A stretch of 64,000 nucleotides of DNA from Morganella psychrotolerans (GCF_001676155.1 NZ_LZEW01000032.1:1-64000), one strand, 5' to 3'; counted from the first letter of the stretch, positions 28,408 through 40,228 are shown. Translations and numbers: made by a program. The notes: a model not told the origin generated them from the letters alone.

Positions 28408-31314
28408 ATGCCGTTTACTCTTGGTCAACGCTGGATCAGCGATACTGAAAGCGAGCTGGGATTAGGTACTCTTGTATCTGTCGAAGCCCGGATGATTACC
28501 CTTCTTTTCCCCGCTACCGGCGAAAATCGCCTTTATGCTTCTGCCGATGCGCCTATCACCCGCGTGATGTTCAACGAAGGGGATACTGTCACCAGTCATG
28601 AAGGCTGGCAGCTCAGTGTGACCGCCGTTGAAGAGAACGACGGACTGTTAACCTATATTGGTCAGCGTACTGATACCGGCGAAGAAAATGTCTGTCTGCG
28701 CGAAGTCTTTCTCGACAGTAAACTGACATTCAGTAAGCCACAGGATCGCCTGTTTGCCGGTCAGATTGACCGGATGGATCGCTTTTCACTGCGCTACCGC
28801 GCACGTAAATTTCTGAGCGAAGAATACCGCCGCGCCACCAGCGGTCTGCGCGGAATACGCGCCAGTCTTATTCCGCATCAGCTGTTTATCGCCAACGAAG
28901 TGGGCAAGCGCCATGCGCCGCGTGTCCTGCTGGCAGATGAGGTAGGTCTGGGTAAAACCATCGAAGCCGGGATGATTATCCATCAGCAACTGATGGCAGG
29001 ACGTGCTGAACGCATCCTCGTCGTCGTACCGGAAAGTCTTCAGTATCAGTGGCTGGTCGAAATGCTGCGCCGCTTTAATCTGCGCTTCTCGCTGTTTGAT
29101 GACAGCCGCTACACCGAAGCGCTGAACCAGAGCGATAACCCGTTTGATACCGAACAACTGGTGCTCTGCTCACTGGATTTTGTCCGTAAAAGCAAACCGC
29201 GCTTTGAGCATTTATGTGACGCGGGCTGGGACATGCTGGTAGTGGATGAAGCTCATCACCTGGTCTGGCACGAAGAGTCGCCAAGCCGTGAGTATCAGGT
29301 TATTGAAACGCTGGCAGAAATTACGCCTTCAGTACTGCTGCTGACCGCCACCCCGGAACAACTCGGTATGGAGAGCCACTTTGCGCGCCTGCGCCTGCTG
29401 GATCCGAACCGTTTCCATGATTTCCCGGCCTTTGTTGCCGAACAGCAAAAATACCAGCCGGTCGCCGATGCGGTGTCGGTGCTGCTTGAGCGCGCCCCAC
29501 TGACCAAAGATCAGCAAAATGCAATTCATGACCTTATCGCCGAACAGGATATTGAACCGCTGCTTAAAGCCGCGAATACCGACAGCGAAGATGGCGATAA
29601 TGCCCGTAAGGAACTGACCCGGATGCTGATGGACAGACACGGCACCAGCCGTTTATTGTTCCGCAACACCCGCAACGGGGTGAAAGGCTTCCCGCGTCGT
29701 GAACTGCACGCCATTAAAATGCCGTTACCGGCACAATATCAGACGGCTATCAAAGTCGCCGGTATTATGGGCAGCAAAAAAACAACCGAAGTCAAAGCGC
29801 GCGAAATGCTCTATCCGGAGCAGATTTATCAGGAATTTGAAGGCGAGAACGCCACCTGGTGGAACTTTGATCCGCGCGTGGAATGGCTGCTCGGCTTCCT
29901 GCTGGCAAACCGCAATGAAAAAGTGCTGGTGATTTGCGCCCAGGCGGCGACTGCTCTGCAACTCGAACAGGTCTTACGTGAGCGCGAAGGTATTCACGCC
30001 GCTGTGTTCCATGAAAACCTGTCATTGCTGGAGCGTGACCGGGCAGCAGCCTGGTTTGCCTCCGAAGAAAATGGCGCGCAGGTGCTGCTCTGCTCTGAGA
30101 TTGGCTCTGAAGGCCGCAATTTTCAGTTTGCCAACCAGTTAGTGATGTTTGACCTGCCGTTTAATCCTGATCTGCTGGAGCAGCGTATCGGGCGTCTCGA
30201 CCGCATCGGACAGAAACGGGATATTCAGATAAGTATTCCGTATCTTGAACATACCGCGCAGGCCGTGCTGTTACGCTGGTTCCACGAGGGACTGGATGCA
30301 TTCGAATACACCTGCCCGACCGGTCGTTCTATTTATGATCGCTATTACGATACGCTGATAACCATGATGGCGAACCCGACGGATCTTACCGGGTTTGATG
30401 ATTTCATTACCGAATGCCGCAAAACCCATGATGTTCTGAAGGTGCAACTGGAACAGGGTCGTGACCGCCTGCTGGAAATGCACTCCAACGGCGGCGAAGC
30501 CGGAAATGAAATTGCCGCACAAATAGCCGCGCAGGATGATGATACTGAACTGGTTACCTTTGCGCTGAATCTGTTTGATATCGTCGGTATCAATCAGGAT
30601 GACCGCAGCGATAATATGATTGCCCTGACGCCGTCCGATCACATGCTGGTGCCGGATTTCCCGGGTCTGCCGGAAGATGGCTGTACGGTAACCTTCAAAC
30701 GTGAGCAGGCGCTTTCCCGCGAAGATACCCAGTTTATCAGTTGGGAACACCCGATTATCCGCAACGGGCTGGATCTTATTCTGTCCGGCGATACCGGCAG
30801 CTGTGCGGTTTCAGTACTGAAAAATAAAGCCCTGCCGGTCGGCACGCTGCTGACTGAACTTATCTATGTGGTGGAAGCTCAGGCACCGAAAAATCTCCAG
30901 CTCACCCGTTTCCTGCCACCAACGCCGGTTCGCCTGCTGATGGATGCTAAAGGTAACAATCTTGCCGCTCAGGTGGAGTTTGAAAGCTTTAACCGTCAGC
31001 TGAATGCAGTGAACCGCCATACCGGCAGCAAATTTGTCAATGCCGTGCAAAGTGATGTTCATCAGGTTCTGCGTCAGTCAGAAGACGTGATTGCCGGTCA
31101 GGCACGCGAATGCATTGATGCCGCAAAAGTACTGGCTGATCAGCATCTGACACTGGAGCATAACCGTCTGCTGGCACTGAAATCCGTGAACCCGAACATT
31201 CGTGATGATGAAGTTGATGCGATTGAAGAAGAGCGTCAGCAGATCCTGTCACACCTGGATGAAGCTAACTGGCGTCTCGATGCTATCCGCCTGATCGTGG
31301 TTTCACATCAATAA
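28408..31314 (+). CDS. rapA: RNA polymerase-associated ATPase RapA (HepA)
   Basis: This Swi2/Snf2 ATPase recycles RNA polymerase. Starting at ATG 28408 ([20 protein letters not shown]) gives 968 residues, the same as E. coli RapA; an in-frame ATG 99 bases upstream would add an unsupported extension. An N-terminal Tudor-like region is followed by the helicase core with Walker [15 protein letters not shown], the DEAH box in [10 protein letters not shown], motif [14 protein letters not shown] and motif [14 protein letters not shown]. The C-terminal RapA-specific domain is complete. Confidence 0.97.
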   Translation: MPFTLGQRWISDTESELGLGTLVSVEARMITLLFPATGENRLYASADAPITRVMFNEGDTVTSHEGWQLSVTAVEENDGLLTYIGQRTDTGEENVCLREVFLDSKLTFSKPQDRLFAGQIDRMDRFSLRYRARKFLSEEYRRATSGLRGIRASLIPHQLFIANEVGKRHAPRVLLADEVGLGKTIEAGMIIHQQLMAGRAERILVVVPESLQYQWLVEMLRRFNLRFSLFDDSRYTEALNQSDNPFDTEQLVLCSLDFVRKSKPRFEHLCDAGWDMLVVDEAHHLVWHEESPSREYQVIETLAEITPSVLLLTATPEQLGMESHFARLRLLDPNRFHDFPAFVAEQQKYQPVADAVSVLLERAPLTKDQQNAIHDLIAEQDIEPLLKAANTDSEDGDNARKELTRMLMDRHGTSRLLFRNTRNGVKGFPRRELHAIKMPLPAQYQTAIKVAGIMGSKKTTEVKAREMLYPEQIYQEFEGENATWWNFDPRVEWLLGFLLANRNEKVLVICAQAATALQLEQVLREREGIHAAVFHENLSLLERDRAAAWFASEENGAQVLLCSEIGSEGRNFQFANQLVMFDLPFNPDLLEQRIGRLDRIGQKRDIQISIPYLEHTAQAVLLRWFHEGLDAFEYTCPTGRSIYDRYYDTLITMMANPTDLTGFDDFITECRKTHDVLKVQLEQGRDRLLEMHSNGGEAGNEIAAQIAAQDDDTELVTFALNLFDIVGINQDDRSDNMIALTPSDHMLVPDFPGLPEDGCTVTFKREQALSREDTQFISWEHPIIRNGLDLILSGDTGSCAVSVLKNKALPVGTLLTELIYVVEAQAPKNLQLTRFLPPTPVRLLMDAKGNNLAAQVEFESFNRQLNAVNRHTGSKFVNAVQSDVHQVLRQSEDVIAGQARECIDAAKVLADQHLTLEHNRLLALKSVNPNIRDDEVDAIEEERQQILSHLDEANWRLDAIRLIVVSHQ

Positions 31315-31320
31315 CCCGCA

Positions 31321-31345
31321 GCCCGGCAGAAACAGACTGCCGGGC
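31321..31345 (+). other. GC-rich hairpin between rapA and rluA
   Basis: A perfect 9-base inverted repeat, GCCCGGCAG and CTGCCGGGC with a 7-base loop, lies right after the rapA stop. No T run follows, so it is not a standard terminator. It could protect the rapA 3' end or modulate read-through into rluA. Confidence 0.6.
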
Positions 31346-31365
31346 GCCTCTCATCTGGTGACCCC

Positions 31366-32022
31366 ATGTTAATGGAACCCTATAATCCGCCAACTGATCC
31401 CCGGCTGGATATTCTCTTTCAGGATGAGCACATCATCGTGGTGAATAAACCGAGCGGGCTGCTTTCCGTGCCCGGTCGTGCGCCGGAACATAAAGACAGT
31501 GTGATGACCCGTGTTCTGCGGGATTATCCACAGGCAGAATCTGTTCACCGGCTGGATATGGCGACCAGCGGTATTATTGTGGTTGCCTTAACCAAGGCCG
31601 CCGAACGGGAGCTTAAACGGCAATTCCGTGAGCGTGAGCCGAAGAAAACCTATCTCGCCCGCGTGTGGGGGAAAATAGAGGAAAAAACGGGAATAGTGGA
31701 TTTACCCCTGATTTGTGACTGGCCGAACCGCCCGAAACAAAAGGTGTGTTTTGAAACCGGAAAATCAGCGCAGACCGGCTATGAAGTGCTGGAATATGAA
31801 CCGCACGCAACCAGGGTGAAACTGTCCCCGGTAACCGGACGCTCACATCAGTTACGGGTTCATATGCTGGCAATCGGACACCCTATACTGGGTGATCGCT
31901 TCTATGCGCATGATGAAGCAAGAGAGTCAGCGCCCCGCCTGCAATTACATGCGCAGGCGCTGTCAATCACGCATCCGGCGCACGGAACGCCGCTGAATTT
32001 TATCTGTGAAGCTGATTTTTAA
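31366..32022 (+). CDS. rluA: Dual-specificity pseudouridine synthase RluA
   Basis: This 218-residue enzyme makes pseudouridine at position 746 of 23S rRNA and position 32 of several tRNAs in E. coli. The catalytic aspartate is D64 in SVHRLDMATSG. Other family stretches are VVNKPSGLLSVPG, DWPNRPKQKVCFETGK and SPVTGRSHQLRVHM. Two ATG codons (31366 and 31372) are possible starts and I keep the first. Its stop overlaps the stop of the small convergent ORF at 32019-32111 by 4 bases. Confidence 0.96.
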   Translation: MLMEPYNPPTDPRLDILFQDEHIIVVNKPSGLLSVPGRAPEHKDSVMTRVLRDYPQAESVHRLDMATSGIIVVALTKAAERELKRQFREREPKKTYLARVWGKIEEKTGIVDLPLICDWPNRPKQKVCFETGKSAQTGYEVLEYEPHATRVKLSPVTGRSHQLRVHMLAIGHPILGDRFYAHDEARESAPRLQLHAQALSITHPAHGTPLNFICEADF

Positions 32023-32111
32023 TGAAATAACACGGTCACCGAATTCAGTGAGGCAAGAATCAGGCAAACTGCTAACCCTGCTACTCCGATAAGAACACGG
32101 GTATTGGCCAT
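32019..32111 (-). CDS. Small hydrophobic protein of 30 residues, unassigned
   Basis: A short frame reads MANTRVLIGVAGLAVCLILA and then SLNSVTVLFH before a TAA stop. A charged start, one uninterrupted membrane-length segment and a short polar tail are typical of single-span small inner-membrane proteins. A plausible ribosome-binding site (AAGGAT) lies about 7 bases before the ATG, and the upstream region is very AT-rich (TATAAT at 32181-32186 on the minus strand). It sits downstream of djlA in the same direction and overlaps the rluA stop. I do not recognise a family; translation needs proof. Confidence 0.55.
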   Translation of the reverse strand: MANTRVLIGVAGLAVCLILASLNSVTVLFH

Positions 32112-32258
32112 GGATCATATCCTTAACATATTTAATAAAATATTTACGTGGATTTTCAACTGCAGTTATATTTTATAGCAATTATATGAAAAGAATATGA
32201 TCCGCCCGGCACTTCACTGATAACTATTATTAACCCTGTAAAACATAAACAGGCAGCA

Positions 32259-33078
32259 CTATTTAAAGCCTTTCTCTTTTTTAATGAGATCATATGCGGC
32301 TTGTATAGATTGTGCTTTCTCTTTCGCCAGTTCCATCATTTCCGGTGGCAAACCTTTCGCCACCAGTTTGTCCGGATGGTGTTCACTCATCAGCTTGCGG
32401 TAAGCGCGTTTGATAACCGTACTGTCGTCGCTTTCCTGCACACCCAGCACCCTGAAAGCGGCCGCAAGGTCTGCACCCTGTGTGCGATAAGAGCCCTGCT
32501 GAGAGTACTGCTGATATCCGCCCTGTCCGCCCCGGTGCATTTGCCCCTGCATCATTGCCAGCACAGTTTCAAACTGATGGCGCGCAATACCCAGCTCTTC
32601 CGCAATAACCAGAAGAACCTGACGCTCGTTAGGGTGTAATTCACCGTCACCAAATGCAGCCTGGATCTGAATCTCAAGAAACATGCGCAGCAGGTCTGCA
32701 CGTCCGTAACAGGCACGGCGAAGTTGTCGCAGTGCATCACGCAACGGAAAGCCTGCCGATTTTCCTTCACGGAAGGCATTTTGTGCCTGAGTCCGCGAGT
32801 CGCCGTGCAACTGCATTCTGTCCATCAGCGCAGTCGCGAGATAGATGTCGGACTCTGTCACCCGGCCTTTGGATTTGGTCAGATGGCCTAAAATCTGAAA
32901 TGTGGTGATAAAAAAAAAGCGCCTGCCGGGACTGGTTGTTGGTAAAGGAGCCGTTTCGCTGTTGTGAGCGGACTTTATCAATCGCATGACCTATAAGAAA
33001 GCCGAGAAAAACGCCCCAAAAACCGGCGCCGGACATCATGCCTAATAAAATTCCGATGATTTTTCCCAAATAGTGCAT
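32259..33078 (-). CDS. djlA: Co-chaperone DjlA (membrane DnaJ-like), frameshifted
   Basis: DjlA is an inner-membrane J-domain protein that stimulates DnaK and affects the Rcs envelope response. It starts at ATG 33078 behind GAGGAG with a single glycine-rich N-terminal membrane segment ([20 protein letters not shown]), then a TerB-like middle domain and a C-terminal J domain with HPD (SEHHPDKL) and FRVLG. The frame breaks after SRQALFF at a run of nine A on the plus strand (32910-32918). Removing one base joins it to [10 protein letters not shown] and gives 272 residues (E. coli 271). Probable sequence error. Confidence 0.92.
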
Positions 33079-33257
33079 ATACTCCTCAATTCGACAATGC
33101 CCTTGACGCAATTTTGCATTATCATACTACCCATTCTGTACGATGCCTAACGCCATTTAGACACGAAAACGCGTTTCACCTGCGCTCTTTTTCCGTGTAA
33201 ATTAAGCTTTTGGCGTTCGGGCACTGTGCTACCGAGGACGGAATTGCAGACATACTT

Positions 33258-35624
33258 ATGAAGAAGAGTTATCCAACCCTGCTGGCCACCATCATCTGGG
33301 CAGCATTATATAGTCAGGCGGCGCACGCCACTCTTGCCGAGCAATGTATGCTGGGCGTCCCGGTTTATGATGAACCAATTGTCGATGGTAAAGCCGGGGA
33401 CTTCCCTGTCAACATCAAAGCGGCAGGTATGTCAGGACAATATCCGCACGCGGTAAAATATGCCGGCGATGTGAATATTCGTTCAGGTAACCAGAATCTG
33501 AAAGCCGATGAAGTGGAAGTTACACAAACCGGTGAAGATACCGCAGCACCTGTACGCATCGCGACCGCAACCGGTGATGTGCATTATTCCGATCCGCAGA
33601 TCCGCCTGAAAGGGCCTAAAGCCTGGCTGAACCTCGATAATAACGATGCTGATGTTGATCAGGGTAATTATCAGATGGTCGGTCGTCAGGGCCGTGGTGA
33701 AGCGGATAAGATGAAGCTTCGCGGTGAAAACCGCTATACCATCCTCGACAACGGAATTTTTACCTCTTGTCTGCCGGGTAATGACAGCTGGAGTGTTAAA
33801 GGCTCAGAAGTCATTATCGACCAGGATGAGCAAGTGGCTGAAATCTGGAATGCCCGCTTCCGCATCGCCAATGTCCCGGTTTTTTACAGCCCGTATCTGC
33901 AATTGCCTATCGGGGATAAACGCCGCTCCGGTTTTCTTATCCCTAACGGCAGCTATTCAAAATCGTCAGGGCTGGAATTTACCCTGCCGTATTACTGGAA
34001 TATCGCACCGAATTACGATGCGACTATCACTCCGCACTACTTCAGTAAGCGCGGTCTGAAAATGGATAACGAATTCCGTTACCTGACCGGTCTTGGCAGC
34101 GGTACGCTTGCGTTTGACTTCCTGATGGATGACAAGCAATACCGTGATGACAAAAAAGCCGCACCAAAAGAAGAGTGGTCAAAACGGGAGTCTGATGATC
34201 GCTGGTTACTCTACTGGGGTCACAGTGGTTCATTTGCACAGGATTGGTGGTTCTCATCGGATTACACCAAGGTCAGTGATTCCCGCTATTTTACTGACTT
34301 TACCTCCGCATACGGTAACTCAACTGACGGCTATGCCACGCAGAAATTAGCAGTCGGCATCCGTAAATCAAACTGGAACGCCACAGTAACCACCAAACAG
34401 TTCCAGATCCTGACCAATAATGACAATGCGACCTCGTATCGTGCTGAGCCGCAGTTAGATCTGAACTACTATAAAAGCGACCTCGGGGTCTTTGATTTCC
34501 GGGCATACGGTCAGGCAGTCCGCTTTACCAGTGTGGGCGCAAATAAACCGGATGCTACCCGACTGCATGCCGAGCCGACACTCAACCTGCCGCTGTCTAA
34601 CGGCTGGGCAAGTTTTAATACTGAAGCCAAGCTGATGGCGACCCATTATGATCAGGATATTCCTGACATAGATGCCAATAAAGATCTGGATAAAACGGTT
34701 ACCCGGGTTTTACCGCAGTTTAAAACTGATGCAAAAATGATTTTTGAGCGTCCGACGTTCTTTGACGATGCCTTTACCCAGACGTTAGAACCCCGAGTGC
34801 AGTACCTGTATGTCCCGTATAAAAACCAGGATAATATCAATAACTTCGACTCCACATTACTGCAATCAAGTTACAGCGGACTATTCCGGGACCGTATGTA
34901 CAGCGGCCTGGATCGCATCGCGTCCGCCAATCAGGTTACGACCGGAGTAACCAGCCGGATTTATGATGATGAATTAGTTGAACGTTTTAATGTTTCTGTG
35001 GGTCAAATCTATTACTTTGAACGTCCGCGAACCGGTGACAGTAAAAAAACCATTGTAGATGAAAAAGATGAAACCGGCTCAATGGTCTGGGCGGGCGACA
35101 CTATGTGGCGTTATAACGACAACTGGGGTATGAAAGCCGGCCTTCAGTATGACCGCCGTCTGGGCAGTGTCGCGATGTCCAACGCCACAATGGAGTACCG
35201 TCATGATGCCGAGCGTCTGATTCAGCTGAATTACCGGTATGTGGATCGCGATTATATTCAGGCGATGCGCCAGAATATTTCAGGTAAAAATACAACGTTA
35301 CCGGCAAACCAGAAAGGGATCTCACAGATTGGTGTGGTCGCAAGCTGGCCTGTCGCGGAGCAATGGGCATTTGTCGGACAGTATTATTATGATACCAAAG
35401 AGCAGCAACCGGCCAGCCAGTTAGTCGGGCTTCAGTACAATACCTGTTGCTGGGCAGCCAACGTCGGTTATGAACGTAAAATCATCGGCTGGAAAAATGA
35501 AGCCAGTGAATACGACAACAAATGGACGTTTAATGTCGAATTACGTGGTCTGAGCAGCAATTACAGTCTGGGTAGTCAAAAAATGCTTGAACGCGGTATT
35601 CTGCCGTATGTTCCGGCCTTTTAA
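33258..35624 (+). CDS. lptD: LPS-assembly protein LptD
   Basis: This outer-membrane beta-barrel, with LptE, inserts lipopolysaccharide into the outer leaflet. Start ATG 33258 gives a signal peptide ([17 protein letters not shown], cleaved near AAHA-TLA) and 788 residues (E. coli 784). An N-terminal beta-jellyroll (OstA-like) domain follows, then a large 26-strand barrel. Four cysteines in the usual places are seen: one near the mature start (AEQC), one in TSCLPG, and the adjacent pair in [11 protein letters not shown]; these make the interdomain disulfides needed for function. It is followed by surA after 191 bases holding an ERIC element. Confidence 0.97.
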   Translation: MKKSYPTLLATIIWAALYSQAAHATLAEQCMLGVPVYDEPIVDGKAGDFPVNIKAAGMSGQYPHAVKYAGDVNIRSGNQNLKADEVEVTQTGEDTAAPVRIATATGDVHYSDPQIRLKGPKAWLNLDNNDADVDQGNYQMVGRQGRGEADKMKLRGENRYTILDNGIFTSCLPGNDSWSVKGSEVIIDQDEQVAEIWNARFRIANVPVFYSPYLQLPIGDKRRSGFLIPNGSYSKSSGLEFTLPYYWNIAPNYDATITPHYFSKRGLKMDNEFRYLTGLGSGTLAFDFLMDDKQYRDDKKAAPKEEWSKRESDDRWLLYWGHSGSFAQDWWFSSDYTKVSDSRYFTDFTSAYGNSTDGYATQKLAVGIRKSNWNATVTTKQFQILTNNDNATSYRAEPQLDLNYYKSDLGVFDFRAYGQAVRFTSVGANKPDATRLHAEPTLNLPLSNGWASFNTEAKLMATHYDQDIPDIDANKDLDKTVTRVLPQFKTDAKMIFERPTFFDDAFTQTLEPRVQYLYVPYKNQDNINNFDSTLLQSSYSGLFRDRMYSGLDRIASANQVTTGVTSRIYDDELVERFNVSVGQIYYFERPRTGDSKKTIVDEKDETGSMVWAGDTMWRYNDNWGMKAGLQYDRRLGSVAMSNATMEYRHDAERLIQLNYRYVDRDYIQAMRQNISGKNTTLPANQKGISQIGVVASWPVAEQWAFVGQYYYDTKEQQPASQLVGLQYNTCCWAANVGYERKIIGWKNEASEYDNKWTFNVELRGLSSNYSLGSQKMLERGILPYVPAF

Positions 35625-35751
35625 CCCTACCCAACGTCATTCAGGATGCAGGCAGGCGGCAAGGGAAGATAGACGGGGAGCATACATCAGTATGTAACCC
35701 GGCTGGCTTCCCTGCGCCAACGAACCTGCAGTTTGAATGAATAAGGGTATA
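35625..35751. repeat. ERIC-like repeat, copy 4, between lptD and surA
   Basis: The core GGGGAGCATACATCAGTATG is flanked by arms with GATGCAGGCAGGCGGCAAGG on the left and a matching right arm (CCAACGAACCTGCAGTTTGAA). The outer ends ACCCT... and ...AGGGTAT are inverted. It begins right at the lptD stop and ends about 65 bases before surA. If lptD and surA are co-transcribed as in E. coli, the element would be part of the message and fold into a long hairpin. Confidence 0.8.
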
Positions 35752-35815
35752 TCGGTTGATACTATTTTCACCTGCCGTGCGATAGCACGGCTACTCGAAA
35801 CATGATGGGATATAT

Positions 35816-37115
35816 ATGAAAAACTGGAGAACACTCATTCTCGGCCTGATGTTCACGGCAAGCACTACCGCGTTTGCCGCACCGCAGCAGATGGACAAAG
35901 TTGCCGCTGTGGTGAATAACGGCGTTGTTCTGGAGAGTGATGTAAACAATATGCTTCAGACTGTTGTCGTCAATGCCAAAAATGCCGGTCAGCAGGTTCC
36001 GGATCAGGCAACTCTGCGTCAGCAAATTCTTGAACGCCTCATCATGGATAATATCGTGATGCAGATGGCAGGACAGATGCAGATAACCATCCCGGAACAG
36101 GCTATTGATGGTGCAATTGAAGATATCGCCCGTCAGAACAACATCTCTTCCGCTCAGATGAAAGAACGTCTGAAACGTGATGGCATGAGCTATGACAAAT
36201 ACCGCAGTGAAATCCGCAAAGAGATGATGATGGCGGAAGTGCGTAATAACGAAGTACGCCGCCGTGTGGTCATTTTACCGCAGGAAGTCGATGCGTTAGC
36301 GAACCTCATCAGTGCACAGAACTCCGCAGATTCTGAGCTGAATATCAGCCATATTCTGATCCCGATGCCGGAAAATCCGACAGATGCACAGATGAATGCC
36401 GCCAAAGAAAAAAGTCTCTGTGATTATGAGCGAACTGCAGAAAGGTGCTGATTTCGGCAAACTGGCTATCACCTATTCCGCTGATCCTCAGGCACTGAAA
36501 GGCGGTAACATGGGCTGGAGCCGTTTACAGGAACTGCCGGGTCTGTTTGTTGAGCGCCTGCAATCGGCTAAAAAAGGTGAGATTGTCGGTCCTGTCCGCT
36601 CCGGTGTCGGCTTCCATATTCTGCGCGTGAATGATATGCGCGGAAACAGTCAGCCAATTTCGGTGACTGAAGTTAAAGCCCGTCACATTCTGATCAAACC
36701 ATCACCGATCATGACGGATGAACAGGCACGCAGCAAATTACAGCAGATAACCAATGATGTAAAAAGCGGCAAAACATCCTTTGAGGATGCGGCAAAACAA
36801 TTCTCTGAAGATCCGGGCTCTGCCCTGCGTGGTGGTGAGTTAGGCTGGTCAATGCCTGATGTTTACGACCCGGCTTTCCGTGACGCATTAATGAAACTGA
36901 AAAAAGGCGACCTGAGTCAGCCTGTCCGTTCCTCTTTCGGCTGGCACCTTATCCAGTTGGAAGATACCCGCAATGTGGACAAAACCGAAGCGGCTCAGAA
37001 AGATCGTGCCTACCGGATGCTGTTTAACCGCAAATTCAGCGAAGAGTTACAGAGCTGGATGCAGGAACAGCGCGCTGGCGCTTATGTGGAAATTTTAGAT
37101 GGCAGTAACAAATAG
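35816..37115 (+). CDS. surA: Periplasmic chaperone/peptidyl-prolyl isomerase SurA, frameshifted
   Basis: SurA escorts outer-membrane proteins, including LptD, across the periplasm. The signal peptide ([20 protein letters not shown], cleaved near AFA-APQ) is followed by the N-terminal chaperone domain and two parvulin domains ([11 protein letters not shown] and [13 protein letters not shown]). The frame breaks inside the first parvulin domain after NAAKEK, at a run of six A (36408-36413). With five A it continues [18 protein letters not shown] and gives 432 residues (E. coli 428). The run is short for a homopolymer error, so a real mutation is somewhat more possible here. It overlaps pdxA by 17 bases. 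Confidence 0.92.
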
Positions 37116-38097
37116 TCTGAAACCCGTTGTTATTACCCCCGGCGAACCTGCCGGGGTGGGTCCTGACCTGACAGTCGCGCTGGCACAGCGCGACTGGCCG
37201 GTAAAACTGGTTGTATGTGCCGACCCGCAATTACTGCTGCAACGCGCACAAAACCTGTCGCTCCCGCTTACACTTGAACCTTATTCACCTGATACCGCGC
37301 ATCAGCCGCAGCGTGCCGGTACACTGACGATCCTGCCAGTCACACTGAAAGCCCCTGTGGTTGCCGGTGAACTCAATGTCGCCAACGCAGCCTATGTAAC
37401 TGATACATTGACGCGAGCCTGTGACGGGTGTTTGCAGGGCGAATTCGGCGCACTGATTACAGGACCCGTTCATAAAGGCATTATCAACGACGCGGGTATT
37501 GCGTTTATCGGGCATACCGAATTTTTTGCCGACCGCAGCGCCTGTAAGCGTGTTGTAATGATGCTTGCCACCGAAGAGATGCGTGTGGCGCTGGCAACAA
37601 CCCACCTGCCGATTTTGCAGGTACCGGGTGCGGTGGACAGAACCTGTCTGCATGAAGTGATCACTATCCTCAATCATGACCTGCGTACCAAATTTGGTAT
37701 TGCGCACCCGCACATCGTCGTCTGTGGTCTGAACCCGCATGCAGGTGAAGGCGGTCACATGGGGCATGAAGAGATTGATACCATTATTCCTGCACTCAAT
37801 GAATTGCGGGCACAGGGTATTGATTTAGAAGGTCCGCTGCCTGCTGACACCCTGTTTCAGCCAAAATATCTGGATCGCGCAGATGCCGTGCTCGCGATGT
37901 ATCACGATCAGGGGCTTCCTGTGCTAAAATATCAGGGATTCGGCCGCGCGGTGAATATTACGCTGGGGCTGCCGTTTATCCGGACGTCAGTTGATCACGG
38001 CACCGCTCTTGATCTGGCAGGCACCGGAAATGCAGATGTGGGAAGCTTTATTACCGCATTAAATTTAGCCATTACAATGATTAAAAACAGTCAATGA
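37099..38097 (+). CDS. pdxA: 4-hydroxythreonine-4-phosphate dehydrogenase
   Basis: This 332-residue NAD-dependent enzyme makes the amino-ketone precursor that PdxJ turns into pyridoxine phosphate (vitamin B6). The opening [15 protein letters not shown] and the metal-binding histidines in GFIGHTEF-type, [11 protein letters not shown] and [13 protein letters not shown] contexts are present. It is embedded in the conserved run lptD-surA-pdxA-rsmA-apaG-apaH and overlaps both neighbours (17 bases with surA, 4 bases with rsmA). Confidence 0.97.
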   Translation: MAVTNSLKPVVITPGEPAGVGPDLTVALAQRDWPVKLVVCADPQLLLQRAQNLSLPLTLEPYSPDTAHQPQRAGTLTILPVTLKAPVVAGELNVANAAYVTDTLTRACDGCLQGEFGALITGPVHKGIINDAGIAFIGHTEFFADRSACKRVVMMLATEEMRVALATTHLPILQVPGAVDRTCLHEVITILNHDLRTKFGIAHPHIVVCGLNPHAGEGGHMGHEEIDTIIPALNELRAQGIDLEGPLPADTLFQPKYLDRADAVLAMYHDQGLPVLKYQGFGRAVNITLGLPFIRTSVDHGTALDLAGTGNADVGSFITALNLAITMIKNSQ

Positions 38098-38906
38098 ATA
38101 CACGAGTCCATCAGGGGCATTTTGCCCGCAAACGTTTCGGGCAGAACTTCTTAACCGATCAATTTATTATCGACAGCATTGTTGCATCGATTAACCCACA
38201 GCACGGCCAGGCCATTGTTGAAATCGGGCCCGGGCTGGCTGCATTAACCGAGCCGGTTGCCGAGCGCATGGACAAAATGACGGTCATTGAAATTGACCGT
38301 GATTTGGCCGCACGTCTGGAAACCCATCCGTTTTTACAAAGTAAACTGACTATTATTCAGCAAGATGCAATGACCGTGGATTTTACTGCACTGGCAGAAG
38401 AACGCGGTCAGCCGCTGCGGATATTTGGCAACCTGCCTTATAATATCTCCACCCCGCTGATGTTCCACCTGTTTACCTTTACCAATGCTATCAGTGACAT
38501 GAATTTTATGTTGCAAAGAGAAGTGGTTAACCGCCTCGTGGCGGGTCCCGGCAGCAAAACATACGGTCGCCTGAGTGTCATGGCGCAGTATTACTGCCAG
38601 GTTATCCCGGTACTCGACGTTCCGCCAACTGCGTTCCGTCCGGCACCAAAAGTGGACTCCGCAGTGGTGCGTCTTATTCCGCACCGTGAAAACCCTTATG
38701 GGCTGAAAAATATTGCCCTGCTGAGCCGGGTCGCCACACAAGCGTTTAACCAGCGCCGTAAAACGGTCCGCAACAGCCTGGGTGATCTGTTCACTGTTGA
38801 TACACTGACAGAGCTGGGAATTGATCACACAGCCCGCGCGGAAAACATTAGTGTCGCGCAGTATTGTCTGATGGCTAATTACCTGGCGGATAATCCCGCC
38901 TCATAG
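38094..38906 (+). CDS. rsmA: 16S rRNA dimethyladenosine transferase (KsgA)
   Basis: This 270-residue enzyme adds two methyl groups to each of A1518 and A1519 of 16S rRNA, a late check on 30S assembly; its loss gives kasugamycin resistance. The SAM-binding motif is [13 protein letters not shown] and the catalytic motif IV is NLPYNIS. The start overlaps pdxA by an ATGA. Length is close to E. coli RsmA (273). Confidence 0.97.
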   Translation: MNTRVHQGHFARKRFGQNFLTDQFIIDSIVASINPQHGQAIVEIGPGLAALTEPVAERMDKMTVIEIDRDLAARLETHPFLQSKLTIIQQDAMTVDFTALAEERGQPLRIFGNLPYNISTPLMFHLFTFTNAISDMNFMLQREVVNRLVAGPGSKTYGRLSVMAQYYCQVIPVLDVPPTAFRPAPKVDSAVVRLIPHRENPYGLKNIALLSRVATQAFNQRRKTVRNSLGDLFTVDTLTELGIDHTARAENISVAQYCLMANYLADNPAS

Positions 38907-38917
38907 GGAGTTCCATA

Positions 38918-39295
38918 ATGAATAACGGCCCGAAAATTTGTATTCAGGTTCAGAGTGTTTATATCGAAAGCCAGTCTGAGCCGGATGCTGAGCGCTATGT
39001 TTTCGCATATACCGTTTCTATCCGGAATCTGGGTCGTCATACCGTTCAGCTAATCAGCCGCTACTGGCGTATCACCAACAGCGAAGGCCGCCAGACTGAA
39101 GTTCAGGGGGAAGGCGTTGTTGGTGAACAACCGGTCATTGAGCCGGGTGAAGAGTATCGTTACACCAGCGGAACCGTTCTGGAAACACCGCTGGGCACCA
39201 TGGAAGGTTATTACACTATGGTGGATCACAAAGGTGAGAATTTCATCAGTGAAATTCCTGTTTTCCGGCTCGCAATTGCAACTTTTGTTCATTAA
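38918..39295 (+). CDS. apaG: ApaG (CorD) protein
   Basis: This 125-residue single-domain protein of the ApaG/DUF525 family forms a fibronectin-III-like beta sandwich. Family stretches are [20 protein letters not shown] and [26 protein letters not shown] residues (here [20 protein letters not shown]). It is 11 bases after rsmA and 6 bases before apaH, with GGGAG upstream. Its biochemical role is unsettled; links to magnesium/cobalt tolerance come from Salmonella. Confidence 0.95.
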   Translation: MNNGPKICIQVQSVYIESQSEPDAERYVFAYTVSIRNLGRHTVQLISRYWRITNSEGRQTEVQGEGVVGEQPVIEPGEEYRYTSGTVLETPLGTMEGYYTMVDHKGENFISEIPVFRLAIATFVH

Positions 39296-39301
39296 TCCGT
39301 T

Positions 39302-40135
39302 ATGGCAACCTACCTTATCGGCGATATTCACGGCTGTTACCGTGAACTTCGCGCATTATTGGATCAGGCTCATTTTGATCCGCAAACAGACACTCTGTGG
39401 CTGACCGGCGACCTTGTCGCCCGTGGTCCGGACTCCCTCAGTGTTCTGCGTTATGTGAAAAGCTTAGGCGACAGTGTGAAACTGGTGCTCGGTAACCACG
39501 ATCTTCATTTATTGGGGATCTTCGCAGGTATCAGCCGCAATAAGCCGCGTGATCATTTAAATACCCTGCTCAGTGCGCCGGATCTGGATGAACTGATCAA
39601 CTGGCTGCGCCGCCAGCCCCTGTTACAAATTGATCATGATAAAAAACTGGTGATGGCACATGCCGGTATTACGCCGCAGTGGGATCTGGAAACAGCCGCC
39701 ATGTGCGCGCGGGAAGTGGAGGCGGTACTCAGCAGTGATACCTATCCGCTGTTTATTAATGCTATGTACGGCGATTTACCGAATGACTGGTCACCGTCAC
39801 TGACAGGCCTGGCGCGTCTGCGTTTTTCCACAAATGCAATGACCCGGATGCGTTATTGTTTCCCGGACGGGCAACTGGATATGGTGTGCAAAGATAAGCC
39901 GGATCAGATATCCGCCCCCTTAAAGCCCTGGTTTGCACTGCCGTCAAAATTACCGGAAGATTACAGTGTGGCTTTTGGTCACTGGGCATCTCTGGAAGGC
40001 AAAGGTACGCCACGTAACGTGTATGCCCTGGATACCGGATGTTGCTGGGGCGGACAGCTCACGATGCTGCGCTGGGAAGATCGCTGCTATTTCTGGCAGG
40101 AGTCTTTTTCTCCGCGTGATGATGATGACGAATAG
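39302..40135 (+). CDS. apaH: Bis(5'-nucleosyl)-tetraphosphatase, symmetrical (ApaH)
   Basis: This 277-residue metallophosphatase splits Ap4A to two ADP and in E. coli also removes Np4 caps from RNA, which connects it with RppH. The metal-site motifs [20 protein letters not shown] and GNHDLHLLG are intact. It is the last gene of the lptD-apaH run and is followed by a strong hairpin terminator. Confidence 0.97.
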   Translation: MATYLIGDIHGCYRELRALLDQAHFDPQTDTLWLTGDLVARGPDSLSVLRYVKSLGDSVKLVLGNHDLHLLGIFAGISRNKPRDHLNTLLSAPDLDELINWLRRQPLLQIDHDKKLVMAHAGITPQWDLETAAMCAREVEAVLSSDTYPLFINAMYGDLPNDWSPSLTGLARLRFSTNAMTRMRYCFPDGQLDMVCKDKPDQISAPLKPWFALPSKLPEDYSVAFGHWASLEGKGTPRNVYALDTGCCWGGQLTMLRWEDRCYFWQESFSPRDDDDE

Positions 40136-40160
40136 CGCTTTTACCTGTCTCTTAAAATGG

Positions 40161-40188
40161 AAAAGCAGAGCCGGAGCTCTGCTTTTTT
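40161..40188. terminator. Terminator between apaH and folA
   Basis: AGCAGAGC and GCTCTGCT form a perfect 8-base stem with a 4-base loop. A run of six T follows on the plus strand and AAAA precedes it, so it should end apaH transcription and may also act for the convergent folA. Confidence 0.9.
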
Positions 40189-40228
40189 ATTAAAATTATT
40201 TATCAAAAAATATGAATCAACTGATTAA

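Noticed and set aside
31321..31345. Hairpin after rapA as a rho-independent terminator
   Set aside because: The stem is strong but no T run follows on either strand, so it is listed only as a structural element.
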